Source: Candidatus Thalassolituus haligoni | Lineage (GTDB): Bacteria; Pseudomonadota; Gammaproteobacteria; Pseudomonadales; Oceanobacteraceae | Assembly: GCF_041222825.1 (NCBI RefSeq) | Contig: NZ_CP139482.1 | Span: 1,643,001 to 1,707,000 of the forward strand | Direction: 5' to 3' | DNA length: 64,000 nt | Shown: one piece after another, positions 1-8,272 of the stretch | Layout of the letters: every line of letters begins with the position of its first letter | How positions within the stretch are numbered: the first letter of the stretch is position 1 | The notes under the pieces: generated by a model | Database searches by the model: none | Told to the model about the DNA's origin: nothing | What the model saw: only the letters and a program-made list of their open reading frames with translations | Translations under genes and position numbers: made by a program

Positions 1-12
1 TGTATTTTTGGT

Positions 13-31
13 AAATTGGTAAGACCAATTT
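13..31. promoter_or_regulatory. LldR/PdhR-type (GntR family) operator upstream of lutA
   Basis: A perfect inverted repeat, AAATTGGT-AAG-ACCAATTT, lies about 107 bp before lutA. The GntR-family regulators LldR and PdhR are known to bind sites of the form AATTGGTnnnACCAATT, and LldR controls lactate genes. Site and gene function agree, so this is probably the lactate-responsive operator of the lut-dld operon. The regulator gene is not in the window and may lie to the left. Confidence 0.75.
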
Positions 32-137
32 ATTCAATCACAATAATAACTGCAAGTGTTTTCTGCGATGTCGGTCGTGATTCCTGCGGCCGGGCTACTG
101 ACGCAGTGCACCTGGCATCCGTATAGGTGGAATCCTC

Positions 138-953
138 ATGACCCTTTCCCTGTCGTCACGGCGGCGCAGCTATCCATCCCGACCATCGCGGGTGTACCTG
201 ATGGGCACGTGTCTGGTCGACAGTTTTTTCCCCCAGGCGGGGATGGACGCGATTGCGGTTTTACAGAGCCAGGGCGTTGAGGTGGTGTTTCCACAAGCAC
301 AAACCTGTTGCGGCCAGCCAGCCTGGAATTCCGGTTACGAAAACGAAGCCCGCGCCGTTGCCCGGCGTCAGCTGTTAGCTTTTGCAGAGGACATTCCCGT
401 TGTAGTGATGATGGGATCTTGTGCCGGTATGGTGCATCTGGAGTACCCGGCGCTGTTTCGTGGCCAGCCGGAAGCGCCGCAGGCGGTGGCGTTGGCAGCA
501 CGTACTTATGAGTTCTCCGAATTTCTGATTAACGTTCTCGATATTCAGTTTGAGTCTCGTGGTATTACCAACCTAACGGAGCAACGAGTGGCACTGCACA
601 CCTCTTGCTCGTCGCGGCGGGGCATGGGAGTGGCGGCCGAGCACCGGGAACTGGTCGGCCGTCTGCCGGGTGTTCAGGTGGTGGAGCCGGCGCGGGTTAC
701 CGAATGTTGTGGTTTTGGCGGCACTTTTGCGGTGAAGCAGGCGGAGATTTCGGCAGCGATGGCACACGACAAGGCCATGGCGATGTCAGCCACAGCGGCT
801 GATGTGATTACCAGTGCTGATTGCGGCTGTCTGATGAATATTGGCGGCACGCTGGATGTACTGGCGGCCGAGGGCAAGGCCCGCGCCATGCCGACACGCC
901 ACCTGGCAACGCTGGTACGAGCATCCCTGGATCAGACCGGAGGTGAAGCATGA
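138..953 (+). CDS. lutA: L-lactate utilisation protein LutA (cysteine-rich Fe-S oxidoreductase subunit)
   Basis: Cytoplasmic subunit of the LutABC (LldEFG, YkgEFG) complex that oxidises L-lactate to pyruvate. The 271-residue protein shows two CCG-type cysteine motifs, CCGQPAW near residue 54 and CCGFGG near residue 191, which in this family hold Fe-S clusters. The core starts at VYLMGTCLVD; about 18 basic N-terminal residues precede it, so a later start is possible, but AGGTGGA sits well before the ATG at 138. It overlaps lutB by 4 bases (ATGA), showing translational coupling. First gene of an apparent lutA-lutB-lutC-dld operon under the operator at 13-31. Confidence 0.93.
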   Translation: MTLSLSSRRRSYPSRPSRVYLMGTCLVDSFFPQAGMDAIAVLQSQGVEVVFPQAQTCCGQPAWNSGYENEARAVARRQLLAFAEDIPVVVMMGSCAGMVHLEYPALFRGQPEAPQAVALAARTYEFSEFLINVLDIQFESRGITNLTEQRVALHTSCSSRRGMGVAAEHRELVGRLPGVQVVEPARVTECCGFGGTFAVKQAEISAAMAHDKAMAMSATAADVITSADCGCLMNIGGTLDVLAAEGKARAMPTRHLATLVRASLDQTGGEA

Positions 954-2518
954 ATTCGTCAACCTCAGCGTTTATTGAATTAAAAACCCTGGTTGATCAG
1001 GAAGAACACGAGTTTGCCGATATGCAGGCGCGCCACTTCAAGGCTCGCGCCAGCATGGCACTAAAAAACGAGACCCTGCGGGCCAGTTTTCGGGGAGCCA
1101 GTGACTTTCTGATGGGCAAACGTCAGAGTGTCTTTCCAGATGCGGTCGAACTGGAAGCCTTGCGTGATCGGGGTGAAGCCGCCCGCCAGCGCAGTCTGGC
1201 GAAGCTGCCGGATTTACTCGAACAACTGGAAACCAACCTGGTTGCCAACGGTATTCAGGTGCACTGGGCCGATACTGCCGAGCAGGCCAATCAAATCATC
1301 CATGGCATTCTTGATGCCAATCAGGCCGATACCGTGGTGAAGGGCAAATCCATGGTCAGCGAAGAGATTGAGCTGAACCACTATCTGGAAGCCCGAGGGA
1401 TCGAATGTCTGGAAAGTGATATGGGCGAGTATCTGGTACAGCTGGCCAAAGAAGCGCCATCCCACATCGTGATGCCGGTGATTCATAAAAACAAACAGCA
1501 AATCGCCCAGCTGATGCACAGTCGCGCCACGACCCCTGAAGGTGACCCGGTACCTTACAGCGAAGAGGTGGATGATCTGATCGGTAATGCCCGCGCCATT
1601 CTGCGGGAGAAATTCCGTCATGCTGATGCCGGTATCTCTGGCGTCAATATGGCGATTGCGGAAACCGGTACCTTGTTACTGATAGAGAACGAAGGTAATG
1701 GCCGTATGTGCACGACCGTGCCACCGCTACATATTGCCGTGACGGGCATTGAAAAAGTGGTGCAAAGTCTCAGTGATGTACCGGAGTTACTTACCCTGTT
1801 ACCGCGCTCTGCCACCGGCCAGCTGATTACCACCTACGTTAATATGATCTCTGGCCCGCGCCAGACGGACGAACTGGATGGCCCGGAGCAGGTGCATCTG
1901 GTGCTGGTGGATAACGGTCGTTCGAAAATATTCAACCACCCGGATCTGAAATCGACCCTGCAATGTATTCGCTGTGGTGCCTGTATGAACCATTGCCCGG
2001 TGTATGCCCGGATTGGCGGTCATGCCTACGGCTCGACCTATCCTGGCCCGATTGGTCAGGTGGTGACACCCCAGCTGGGTTCGGCTGGCGGCTTGGCGGT
2101 TCATGGAGACATGATCAACGCTTGCTCGCTTAATGGTGCCTGTGGCGAGGCTTGCCCGGTACGTATCCCGTTGCCAGATCTGATTCGTGATCTGCGGGCT
2201 GAGGCAGTGGCACCACTGAGTCGTCAGCAAAATGGCCAGACGCATGTGGAAGGAACCGGCAGCAAGCGTACGCTGGCCGAAAGTCTGATCTGGCAAGGCT
2301 GGAGTCTGGTGCACAAGGTGCCCTGGTTGTACCGGCTGACGACCAGGCTAATGACCCGTGGCCGCAAGCTGATGCCCGCCAGACTGGCCCCCTGGACGAA
2401 CACTCGTTCGATGCCAAAACCTGCAGCCTACAGCCTGCATGAATTGGCCCGCAAGGCGGGTATTGCCGCGCAAGCATCTCCGGTAGCCAATAGCAGAGAG
2501 AATAGCAATGAACAGTAA
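950..2518 (+). CDS. lutB: L-lactate utilisation protein LutB (ferredoxin-like 4Fe-4S subunit)
   Basis: Electron-transferring subunit of the LutABC lactate oxidase. At 522 residues it is slightly longer than typical LutB (about 470-490). The N-terminal two thirds are the LUD domain, with GKSMVSEEIELN and AETGTLLLIENEGNGR stretches; a 2x4Fe-4S ferredoxin part follows, with CIRCGACMNHCPVY near residue 342 and CSLNGACGEACPV near residue 393. The C-terminal tail is the usual DUF3390-like helical part. The start overlaps the lutA stop, and the end overlaps lutC by 11 bases, so all three are expected from one transcript. Confidence 0.94.
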   Translation: MNSSTSAFIELKTLVDQEEHEFADMQARHFKARASMALKNETLRASFRGASDFLMGKRQSVFPDAVELEALRDRGEAARQRSLAKLPDLLEQLETNLVANGIQVHWADTAEQANQIIHGILDANQADTVVKGKSMVSEEIELNHYLEARGIECLESDMGEYLVQLAKEAPSHIVMPVIHKNKQQIAQLMHSRATTPEGDPVPYSEEVDDLIGNARAILREKFRHADAGISGVNMAIAETGTLLLIENEGNGRMCTTVPPLHIAVTGIEKVVQSLSDVPELLTLLPRSATGQLITTYVNMISGPRQTDELDGPEQVHLVLVDNGRSKIFNHPDLKSTLQCIRCGACMNHCPVYARIGGHAYGSTYPGPIGQVVTPQLGSAGGLAVHGDMINACSLNGACGEACPVRIPLPDLIRDLRAEAVAPLSRQQNGQTHVEGTGSKRTLAESLIWQGWSLVHKVPWLYRLTTRLMTRGRKLMPARLAPWTNTRSMPKPAAYSLHELARKAGIAAQASPVANSRENSNEQ

Positions 2519-3221
2519 AACCCGAATTCTCGAGCGCTTGCGCCAAGGGCAAGCGCAACAGGCGACGGCGGTTAACCACGGCGACTTGCCCGCCATGCCG
2601 CGCTTGCCGGAAACCGCCTGGAAAGCCCGTTTCATCGAATTGATGACGGCCAATCACGCCCAGGTAATTGAATGCAACAGGGCCAACTGGATTGGGCAAC
2701 TGGTTGAACTGCTGCAGCAAAAACGGTTGGATCAGCTCTGCCTGGGCCAAAGCCCCGCTAATCTGGAACTGGCCGACGCGCTGGCCAGCCGCCTGCCGGA
2801 ACTCCGTCTGTCGCGCTTTGACCAGGCGCTGGAAGCGTACGCAGATAGTCGTATGCGAGTGCGATTGTTCACCGAGATGTCGGCCGGTTTCAGTCGTGCC
2901 ACTGCGGCACTGGCGGAAACCGGCACGCTGGTGGTGGCCACCGGCGCAGAGGAGCCAAGAACCTTGTCGCTGGTGCCGCCGCTGAGCATCATTCTGCTGC
3001 ATCAAGCCGATCTGGTATCCGGCTTTGCCGAACTGATCGAGCAGCCACGCTGGCAGGGTAAGCTGCCAACCAACCTGTTGCTGATTTCCGGGCCCAGTAA
3101 AACCGCCGATATTCAGCAAACCCTGGCTTATGGCGCCCATGGGCCAAAAGAGCTGGTGGTGCTGTTAGTGGATGAATGCGTGCAGGATGAATGCGTGCAG
3201 GATGAATGCGCCAGCGACTGA
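2508..3221 (+). CDS. lutC: L-lactate utilisation protein LutC (LUD domain)
   Basis: Third subunit of the LutABC L-lactate oxidation complex, 237 residues, with an LUD domain. The family signature AALAETGTLVVATG lies near residue 139 and SGPSKTADIQQTLAYGAHGP near residue 193. The start lies inside the end of lutB. The extreme C-terminus is odd: a short unit D-E-C-V-Q is repeated (DECVQ DECVQ DECAS), encoded by near-identical 15-bp DNA repeats at about 3171-3215. The repeat lies beyond the conserved fold and looks like recent slippage. Confidence 0.92.
   Translation: MNSKTRILERLRQGQAQQATAVNHGDLPAMPRLPETAWKARFIELMTANHAQVIECNRANWIGQLVELLQQKRLDQLCLGQSPANLELADALASRLPELRLSRFDQALEAYADSRMRVRLFTEMSAGFSRATAALAETGTLVVATGAEEPRTLSLVPPLSIILLHQADLVSGFAELIEQPRWQGKLPTNLLLISGPSKTADIQQTLAYGAHGPKELVVLLVDECVQDECVQDECASD
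3171..3215 (+). repeat. 15-bp tandem repeat inside the lutC 3' end
   Basis: GATGAATGCGTGCAG occurs twice in tandem, followed by a third partial copy (GATGAATGCGCCAGC). It is in frame and adds five residues per unit to LutC. The copies are almost identical at DNA level, which suggests recent expansion by replication slippage. Confidence 0.85.
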
Positions 3222-3282
3222 GCTGATGAACACAACTGATTTTGCGGCGGTACCGCCAAGCCGGTGTCGTCAGGGATAAGCA

Positions 3283-6162
3283 ATGAAACCCGAATATAGA
3301 AATTTTCTGAAGCAACTGGGGCAGGTGATTGAGTCTGATCGAATCATCACCGATGCGCTGCGGACGCTGGCGCTGGGAACCGATGCCAGCTTCTATCGGT
3401 TGATACCGCAGGCCGTCGTGATGGTGAATACAGAAGCCGAGGTGGTGCAACTGTTGTTATTGGCTGGCCAGCACAAGGTACACGTCACTTTTCGCGCGGC
3501 AGGCACCAGTCTGTCTGGTCAGGCCGTCACAGATGGTATTTTGGTTCGTCTGGCACCAACCTGGAATGGTATTGACGTGTTGGAGAACGGTGACAAACTG
3601 CGGCTGCAACCTGGCGTTATCGGTGCCCATGCCAATCGTAAACTGGCACCGTTCCAACGCAAGATTGGCCCGGATCCGGCATCCATCAATGCCTGTAAAA
3701 TTGGCGGTATTGTTGCCAATAACGCCTCTGGCATGTGCTGTGGCACAGCCCAGAATAGCTATCAGACCATCGACTCAATGCGGTTGGTGTTGGCCGATGG
3801 CACGATCCTGGATACCGCCGACCCGGCGTCGCGACAGGCATTTGTAAAACGCCAGCCCGAGATGATCGCCACACTGGCCTCGCTGCGTGACGAGGTGGCT
3901 GCCAATCAGGAATTGACCGCCCGTATCCGCAAAAAATTCTCAATTAAGAACACCACTGGCTACAGCCTTAATGCCCTGGTTGATTTTCAGGACCCGATCG
4001 ACATCCTGATGCACTTGATGGTCGGTTCGGAAGGCACGCTGGGATTTGTCTCAGAAGTGGTCTATCGCACGGTAGAAGAACATGCGTTCAAGGCGTCGGC
4101 CTTATTGATGTTTGCCGATATCGAACGCACCAGTCGTGCAGTCACCGCGTTGGCCAGCGCTCCGGTAGCGGCGGTGGAACTGATGGATCGCGCCAGTTTA
4201 CGCTGTGTGGAAGACAAACCAGGCATGCCCGATTATCTGGCTGCACTGGCTAACGACGTTGCCTGTTTACTGGTGGAGGTTCGTGGCACCAGCCAGCAAG
4301 AACTCGACCAGCGTCTGGCCGCCGTGACCGCAGTGCTGGCTGAATTTGATACCTTGCATGGTAACGCCTTTACCATCGATGCAGACATCTGTCAGCGCTA
4401 CTGGAATATTCGCAAGGGGTTGTTTCCGGCCGTCGGCGCGGTGCGGGAAAAAGGCACCACAGTGATCATCGAAGACGTCGCCTTTCCGGTCGAATCCCTG
4501 GCCCCCGCAGTGCTGGAATTACAGCAGCTGTTCAGCAAATACCACTACGACGAAGCGATTATTTTTGGCCATGCTCTGGCCGGAAACCTGCATTTTGTGT
4601 TTACCCAGAATTTTACCGACGCTGCTGAAATTCAGCGTTATGCCGATTTTATGGACGAAGTCTGTGTGCTGGTGGTTGGTCGTTACGATGGTTCGCTCAA
4701 GGCCGAGCATGGCACCGGGCGCAACATGGCACCCTTTGTGGAACTGGAGTGGGGGGCACAGGCGTATGAGCTGATGTGGCGTATCAAGGCGGCGTTTGAC
4801 CCGGCTGGTATCCTCAACCCGGAAGTGATTCTGACCCGCAATCTGCGTACTCATATCGAACACCTGAAACCGATACCGGAAGCCCACGACCTGATCGACC
4901 GCTGTATTGAATGCGGTTTTTGTGAACCGGTGTGCCCGTCGAAAAACCTCACACTGACGCCTCGGCAACGGATTGTGGTGATGCGTGAGCTGAGTCGGCT
5001 GGAGCGACAGCACGCCAACTTGCATCGCTCTGATGAGTACGAACAATTACTCAGTGACTACCAGTATCAAGGCATTGATACCTGTGCTGCGGATGGCTTG
5101 TGCAGTCTGGCCTGCCCGGTGGACATCAATACCGGCGACCTCAGTCGTTTTTTGCGCAGCGAGCGTAACGCCCGTTATGGCGGCCGGGCGGACTGGGTTG
5201 CCGGACACTTTGAGCTGGTTGCCAACGGCACGCGTGCCGGTTTGAAAATGCTGGATCTGACCCGTGCGGTGATTGGGGATTCCGCACTGGCAGGTATCAG
5301 CAAGGTGGCCAACAAACTGACCTTCGATGCGCTGCCACAATGGCATGATGCCATGCCGCAAGCCAGCGGTAGCGCCCGGCCGCTGGCGCCGACACCGGAA
5401 GTGGCCGGAGTCGGGGTAGATCTGGTGTATTTTCCGAGTTGTGCCAGCCGGAATATGGGGTCGGCAAAGCAGGACGATGACCAGCGCAGTTTGCAGCAGG
5501 TAACGCTGGATCTGGCAAAAAAAGCCGGTCTCACAGTGACCCAGCTGGCCGATCAACAGGCGTTTTGTTGCGGTATGCCACTGGAGAGCAAGGGCATGTT
5601 TGAGCAGGCAGATGCCATGCGGGAACAGCTGAACCAGGCGTTGCTGGTGGCCAGTGATATGGGCCGTATTCCAGTATTGATCGATACCAGCCCTTGCGTA
5701 TTTCGTATGAGCCAGCAACTGGATAAGCGTATTCAGCTGCTCGATCCGGTGCATTTTGCCAATCGGTATCTGGTGCCGAAACTGGCTATCACACCCGTGG
5801 ATGACGCAGTTGCCGTGCATGTCACCTGTTCAACCACCAAGCAGGGGTTAGGCACTGAACTGATCAAACTGGCAAAGCAGTGCTCCACCCGAGTCGTGGT
5901 GCCGGAAGACATTAGCTGCTGCGGCTTTGCTGGCGACAAGGGGTTTGTTTTGCCAGAGCTGAACGCCTCGGCGCTGGCGTCGCTGCGAGGCCAGGTCAAG
6001 GACTGCAAGGAAGGCATTTCAACCAGTCGCACCTGCGAGATTGGCCTGGCGCGGCATGGCGAAATCCCTTATCACTCGCTGTTCTACTTGCTCGATCGGG
6101 TGAGTAAAAGTAAGCCTGTTGCCGCACACTCTATTCGTCTGGACACCCTGTCTCAGGATTAA
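3283..6162 (+). CDS. dld: D-lactate dehydrogenase, FAD-linked with C-terminal Fe-S/CCG domains (Dld-II type)
   Basis: A 959-residue membrane-associated or cytoplasmic flavoprotein of the GlcD/Dld-II type, likely oxidising D-lactate to pyruvate. An FAD-binding PCMH domain occupies about residues 40-270 (RAAGTSLSGQAVTDG; GGIVANNASGMCCG), followed by the FAD-oxidase C domain to about residue 530. Two ferredoxin motifs follow (CIECGFCEPVCPSK near 544; CAADGLCSLACPVDIN near 602), then two CCG domains (CCGMPLESKG near 762; CCGFAGDKGF near 879). The length and domain order match Dld-II described in Shewanella, which also neighbours the lldEFG (lut) genes. It starts 61 bp after lutC, with AGGGAT as ribosome-binding site. 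A D-2-hydroxyglutarate dehydrogenase role is a less likely alternative. Confidence 0.9.
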   Translation: MKPEYRNFLKQLGQVIESDRIITDALRTLALGTDASFYRLIPQAVVMVNTEAEVVQLLLLAGQHKVHVTFRAAGTSLSGQAVTDGILVRLAPTWNGIDVLENGDKLRLQPGVIGAHANRKLAPFQRKIGPDPASINACKIGGIVANNASGMCCGTAQNSYQTIDSMRLVLADGTILDTADPASRQAFVKRQPEMIATLASLRDEVAANQELTARIRKKFSIKNTTGYSLNALVDFQDPIDILMHLMVGSEGTLGFVSEVVYRTVEEHAFKASALLMFADIERTSRAVTALASAPVAAVELMDRASLRCVEDKPGMPDYLAALANDVACLLVEVRGTSQQELDQRLAAVTAVLAEFDTLHGNAFTIDADICQRYWNIRKGLFPAVGAVREKGTTVIIEDVAFPVESLAPAVLELQQLFSKYHYDEAIIFGHALAGNLHFVFTQNFTDAAEIQRYADFMDEVCVLVVGRYDGSLKAEHGTGRNMAPFVELEWGAQAYELMWRIKAAFDPAGILNPEVILTRNLRTHIEHLKPIPEAHDLIDRCIECGFCEPVCPSKNLTLTPRQRIVVMRELSRLERQHANLHRSDEYEQLLSDYQYQGIDTCAADGLCSLACPVDINTGDLSRFLRSERNARYGGRADWVAGHFELVANGTRAGLKMLDLTRAVIGDSALAGISKVANKLTFDALPQWHDAMPQASGSARPLAPTPEVAGVGVDLVYFPSCASRNMGSAKQDDDQRSLQQVTLDLAKKAGLTVTQLADQQAFCCGMPLESKGMFEQADAMREQLNQALLVASDMGRIPVLIDTSPCVFRMSQQLDKRIQLLDPVHFANRYLVPKLAITPVDDAVAVHVTCSTTKQGLGTELIKLAKQCSTRVVVPEDISCCGFAGDKGFVLPELNASALASLRGQVKDCKEGISTSRTCEIGLARHGEIPYHSLFYLLDRVSKSKPVAAHSIRLDTLSQD

Positions 6163-6433
6163 TCCATCGTCTGTTTGTTCTCCAGAGTACTGCTGCAATC
6201 TGGCAGCGGTACTTGCTCGCTTGCAAGCATCCACATCCCGGTAGTTCTGACAGAAACAGGTATTGTGCTGTTGGGCGTTTTCATTGGAAGAGATGTGGCG
6301 GCAATGGTCGTGGGTTGCCATGATTAATAATGCATATTTGATCTAACCAGGATTTTTTTAGCACGGTTTGTATATTGTCATGCCAAGTGGCCTTCGTTTT
6401 CTATACTCAAAAAAAAACCGATGGCCCCTATAT

Positions 6434-8272
6434 ATGAACAAGGATTCTCTGTTGGACATTAATCGCGTCAAGGCGGGTGCATTTGACGTTCTGCTGGAAG
6501 ATTCACCGCTAGGTCTGGCCGTTCTGGATCGTGATCAGCGTTACCTCTGCATTAACGAAACCCTGACCAACTTTAACGGCCTCGCTGCTGACCGCCATAT
6601 TGGCGCCAGTGTCAGCGAAGTACTGCCCAAGCTGGCGCCAGTGATTGTGCCCATGCTGGATGAGGTGCTGGCAACGGGTAAACGGTTTTGTAACTTTGAA
6701 GTCAAGGGCGAAACACCATCGTTGTCAGGCAAGGACTCCCGCTGGCTCGGTTCCTATTTACCTATATTCGCCAATAACGATGCGACAACGGAAGTGATTG
6801 GCGTACTGGTCGTGGCGGAAAACATGACCATGACGCGGCAGCTTGAACGAACCAGAGAAGCCGCCAATGTCCTGGTGCGGAGGATGCTCGACAGCCTGTT
6901 TGCCTTTGTCGGTATTCTCTCTACTGATGGGGTGGTGCTGGATTCCAATCGCTCACCGCTGGAAGCTGCTGGCATTACCCTGGATGACGTGGTGGGGAAG
7001 CCATACTGGGATTGTTTCTGGTGGAATTATGACGAAAATGTCCAGCAGCAGATGAAGCAGACAATCGCACGGGCGGCTGCCGGAGAAACGGTGCGTTATG
7101 ATGTCGTGGTACGGATGATCAACGATACCCGTATGACCATCGACTTTATGATGTCACCGCTGCTGGACGAGCAAGGCAGGGTCACACATCTGATTTCTTC
7201 AGCGATCGACGTCTCGGCGCGGGTCGCCAGCGAAGACAAACTCAAATTCAGCGAAGAACGTTTTCGACGGGTCGTCGACAGTACCGCTGATGGTCTGGTA
7301 CTGGTGGATAGCGAAGGTAAAATCAACCTCGCTAACCGGCGGGCGGCAGAAATGTTTGGATACAGTGTGGAAGAACTGCTGTCACTGGATGTCGAGGCGC
7401 TGATTCCGGCAGAACAGGCTAAGCGCCACGTGCATTTGCGCGCCAGCTATCGTCGCTTGCCGGAGGCACGCACCATGGCCTCACGACGTGAACTGTTTGC
7501 GGTGCGCAAGGATGGCTCAATGTTCCCTGTGGAGGTAGGGCTGACACCGCTGACATTCAGAAATGGGCCAAGGACACTGGCCACGGTGATGGACATCTCG
7601 GTGCAAAAATCGATTCAGGAAGATCTGATACGGGCGCTGGATGAAAAAACCTCATTGCTTAACGAAGTACATCATCGGGTTAAAAATAACCTCCAGGTAG
7701 TGTCCAGTCTGCTCAGTCTGCAAACCCGCAAAGTGCCAGAAGACATGCGCCGCTACTTTGTCGAAAGCCAGGGGCGGATTCAGGCAATGGCGCTGATTCA
7801 CCAACTGCTCTACGAACAGAAACACTTCGACCAGGTCGATGTTGTGGCTTACGCCAATCGGCTGATTGATTTGCTGAAACGCAGTTATCTGTCAGAGCTG
7901 CAGGGCATTCAGTTGCAGGTGTATTCGAATCCGGAACAGATTCATATTTCTTTGGGGGTTGCCCAGCCGTTTGGACTCTACATCAACGAGTTGGTGACCA
8001 ATTGCATCAAGCATGCGTTTGTTGATCGCACGAGTGGTGCCATCGCGATTGGCTTCTCTTCTGGACAATCTGGAGTGTCGGTGACCGTGCATGACGACGG
8101 GGTCGGTATTCCTGTCGGGATAGATCCAGCAAGCAGTCCGACCTTGGGCTTTCAATTGATACACGGGTTAGTGGCTCAGATGAATGGCTCGATTCTTCTT
8201 GAAGACGTGCCAGGCACTTGCTTTCGACTTGAATTACCGAGTGAAGAAGTGACAGCAGGAATGGAAAAATGA
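6434..8272 (+). CDS. PAS-domain sensor histidine kinase (HisKA_2 type)
   Basis: About 612 residues from the ATG at 6434; ATG 6380 and TTG 6368 are in-frame alternatives and none has a good ribosome-binding site. Three PAS-like domains cover roughly residues 20-400, with no membrane segments, so the sensor is probably cytoplasmic. The kinase core has a HisKA_2 motif EVHHRVKNNLQVVSS (His about residue 413) and an HATPase with NELVTNCIKHAF and DDGVGIP. HisKA_2 kinases often act with receivers of composite signalling proteins. Its stop overlaps the next gene by 4 bases (ATGA), and that gene starts with a receiver domain, so the pair is very likely a cognate two-component system. Confidence 0.88.
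   Translation: MNKDSLLDINRVKAGAFDVLLEDSPLGLAVLDRDQRYLCINETLTNFNGLAADRHIGASVSEVLPKLAPVIVPMLDEVLATGKRFCNFEVKGETPSLSGKDSRWLGSYLPIFANNDATTEVIGVLVVAENMTMTRQLERTREAANVLVRRMLDSLFAFVGILSTDGVVLDSNRSPLEAAGITLDDVVGKPYWDCFWWNYDENVQQQMKQTIARAAAGETVRYDVVVRMINDTRMTIDFMMSPLLDEQGRVTHLISSAIDVSARVASEDKLKFSEERFRRVVDSTADGLVLVDSEGKINLANRRAAEMFGYSVEELLSLDVEALIPAEQAKRHVHLRASYRRLPEARTMASRRELFAVRKDGSMFPVEVGLTPLTFRNGPRTLATVMDISVQKSIQEDLIRALDEKTSLLNEVHHRVKNNLQVVSSLLSLQTRKVPEDMRRYFVESQGRIQAMALIHQLLYEQKHFDQVDVVAYANRLIDLLKRSYLSELQGIQLQVYSNPEQIHISLGVAQPFGLYINELVTNCIKHAFVDRTSGAIAIGFSSGQSGVSVTVHDDGVGIPVGIDPASSPTLGFQLIHGLVAQMNGSILLEDVPGTCFRLELPSEEVTAGMEK

Noticed and set aside
2130..3140. 336-residue minus-strand frame across lutB/lutC
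   Set aside because: Antisense to two conserved genes; Gln-rich composition is typical of a shadow frame.
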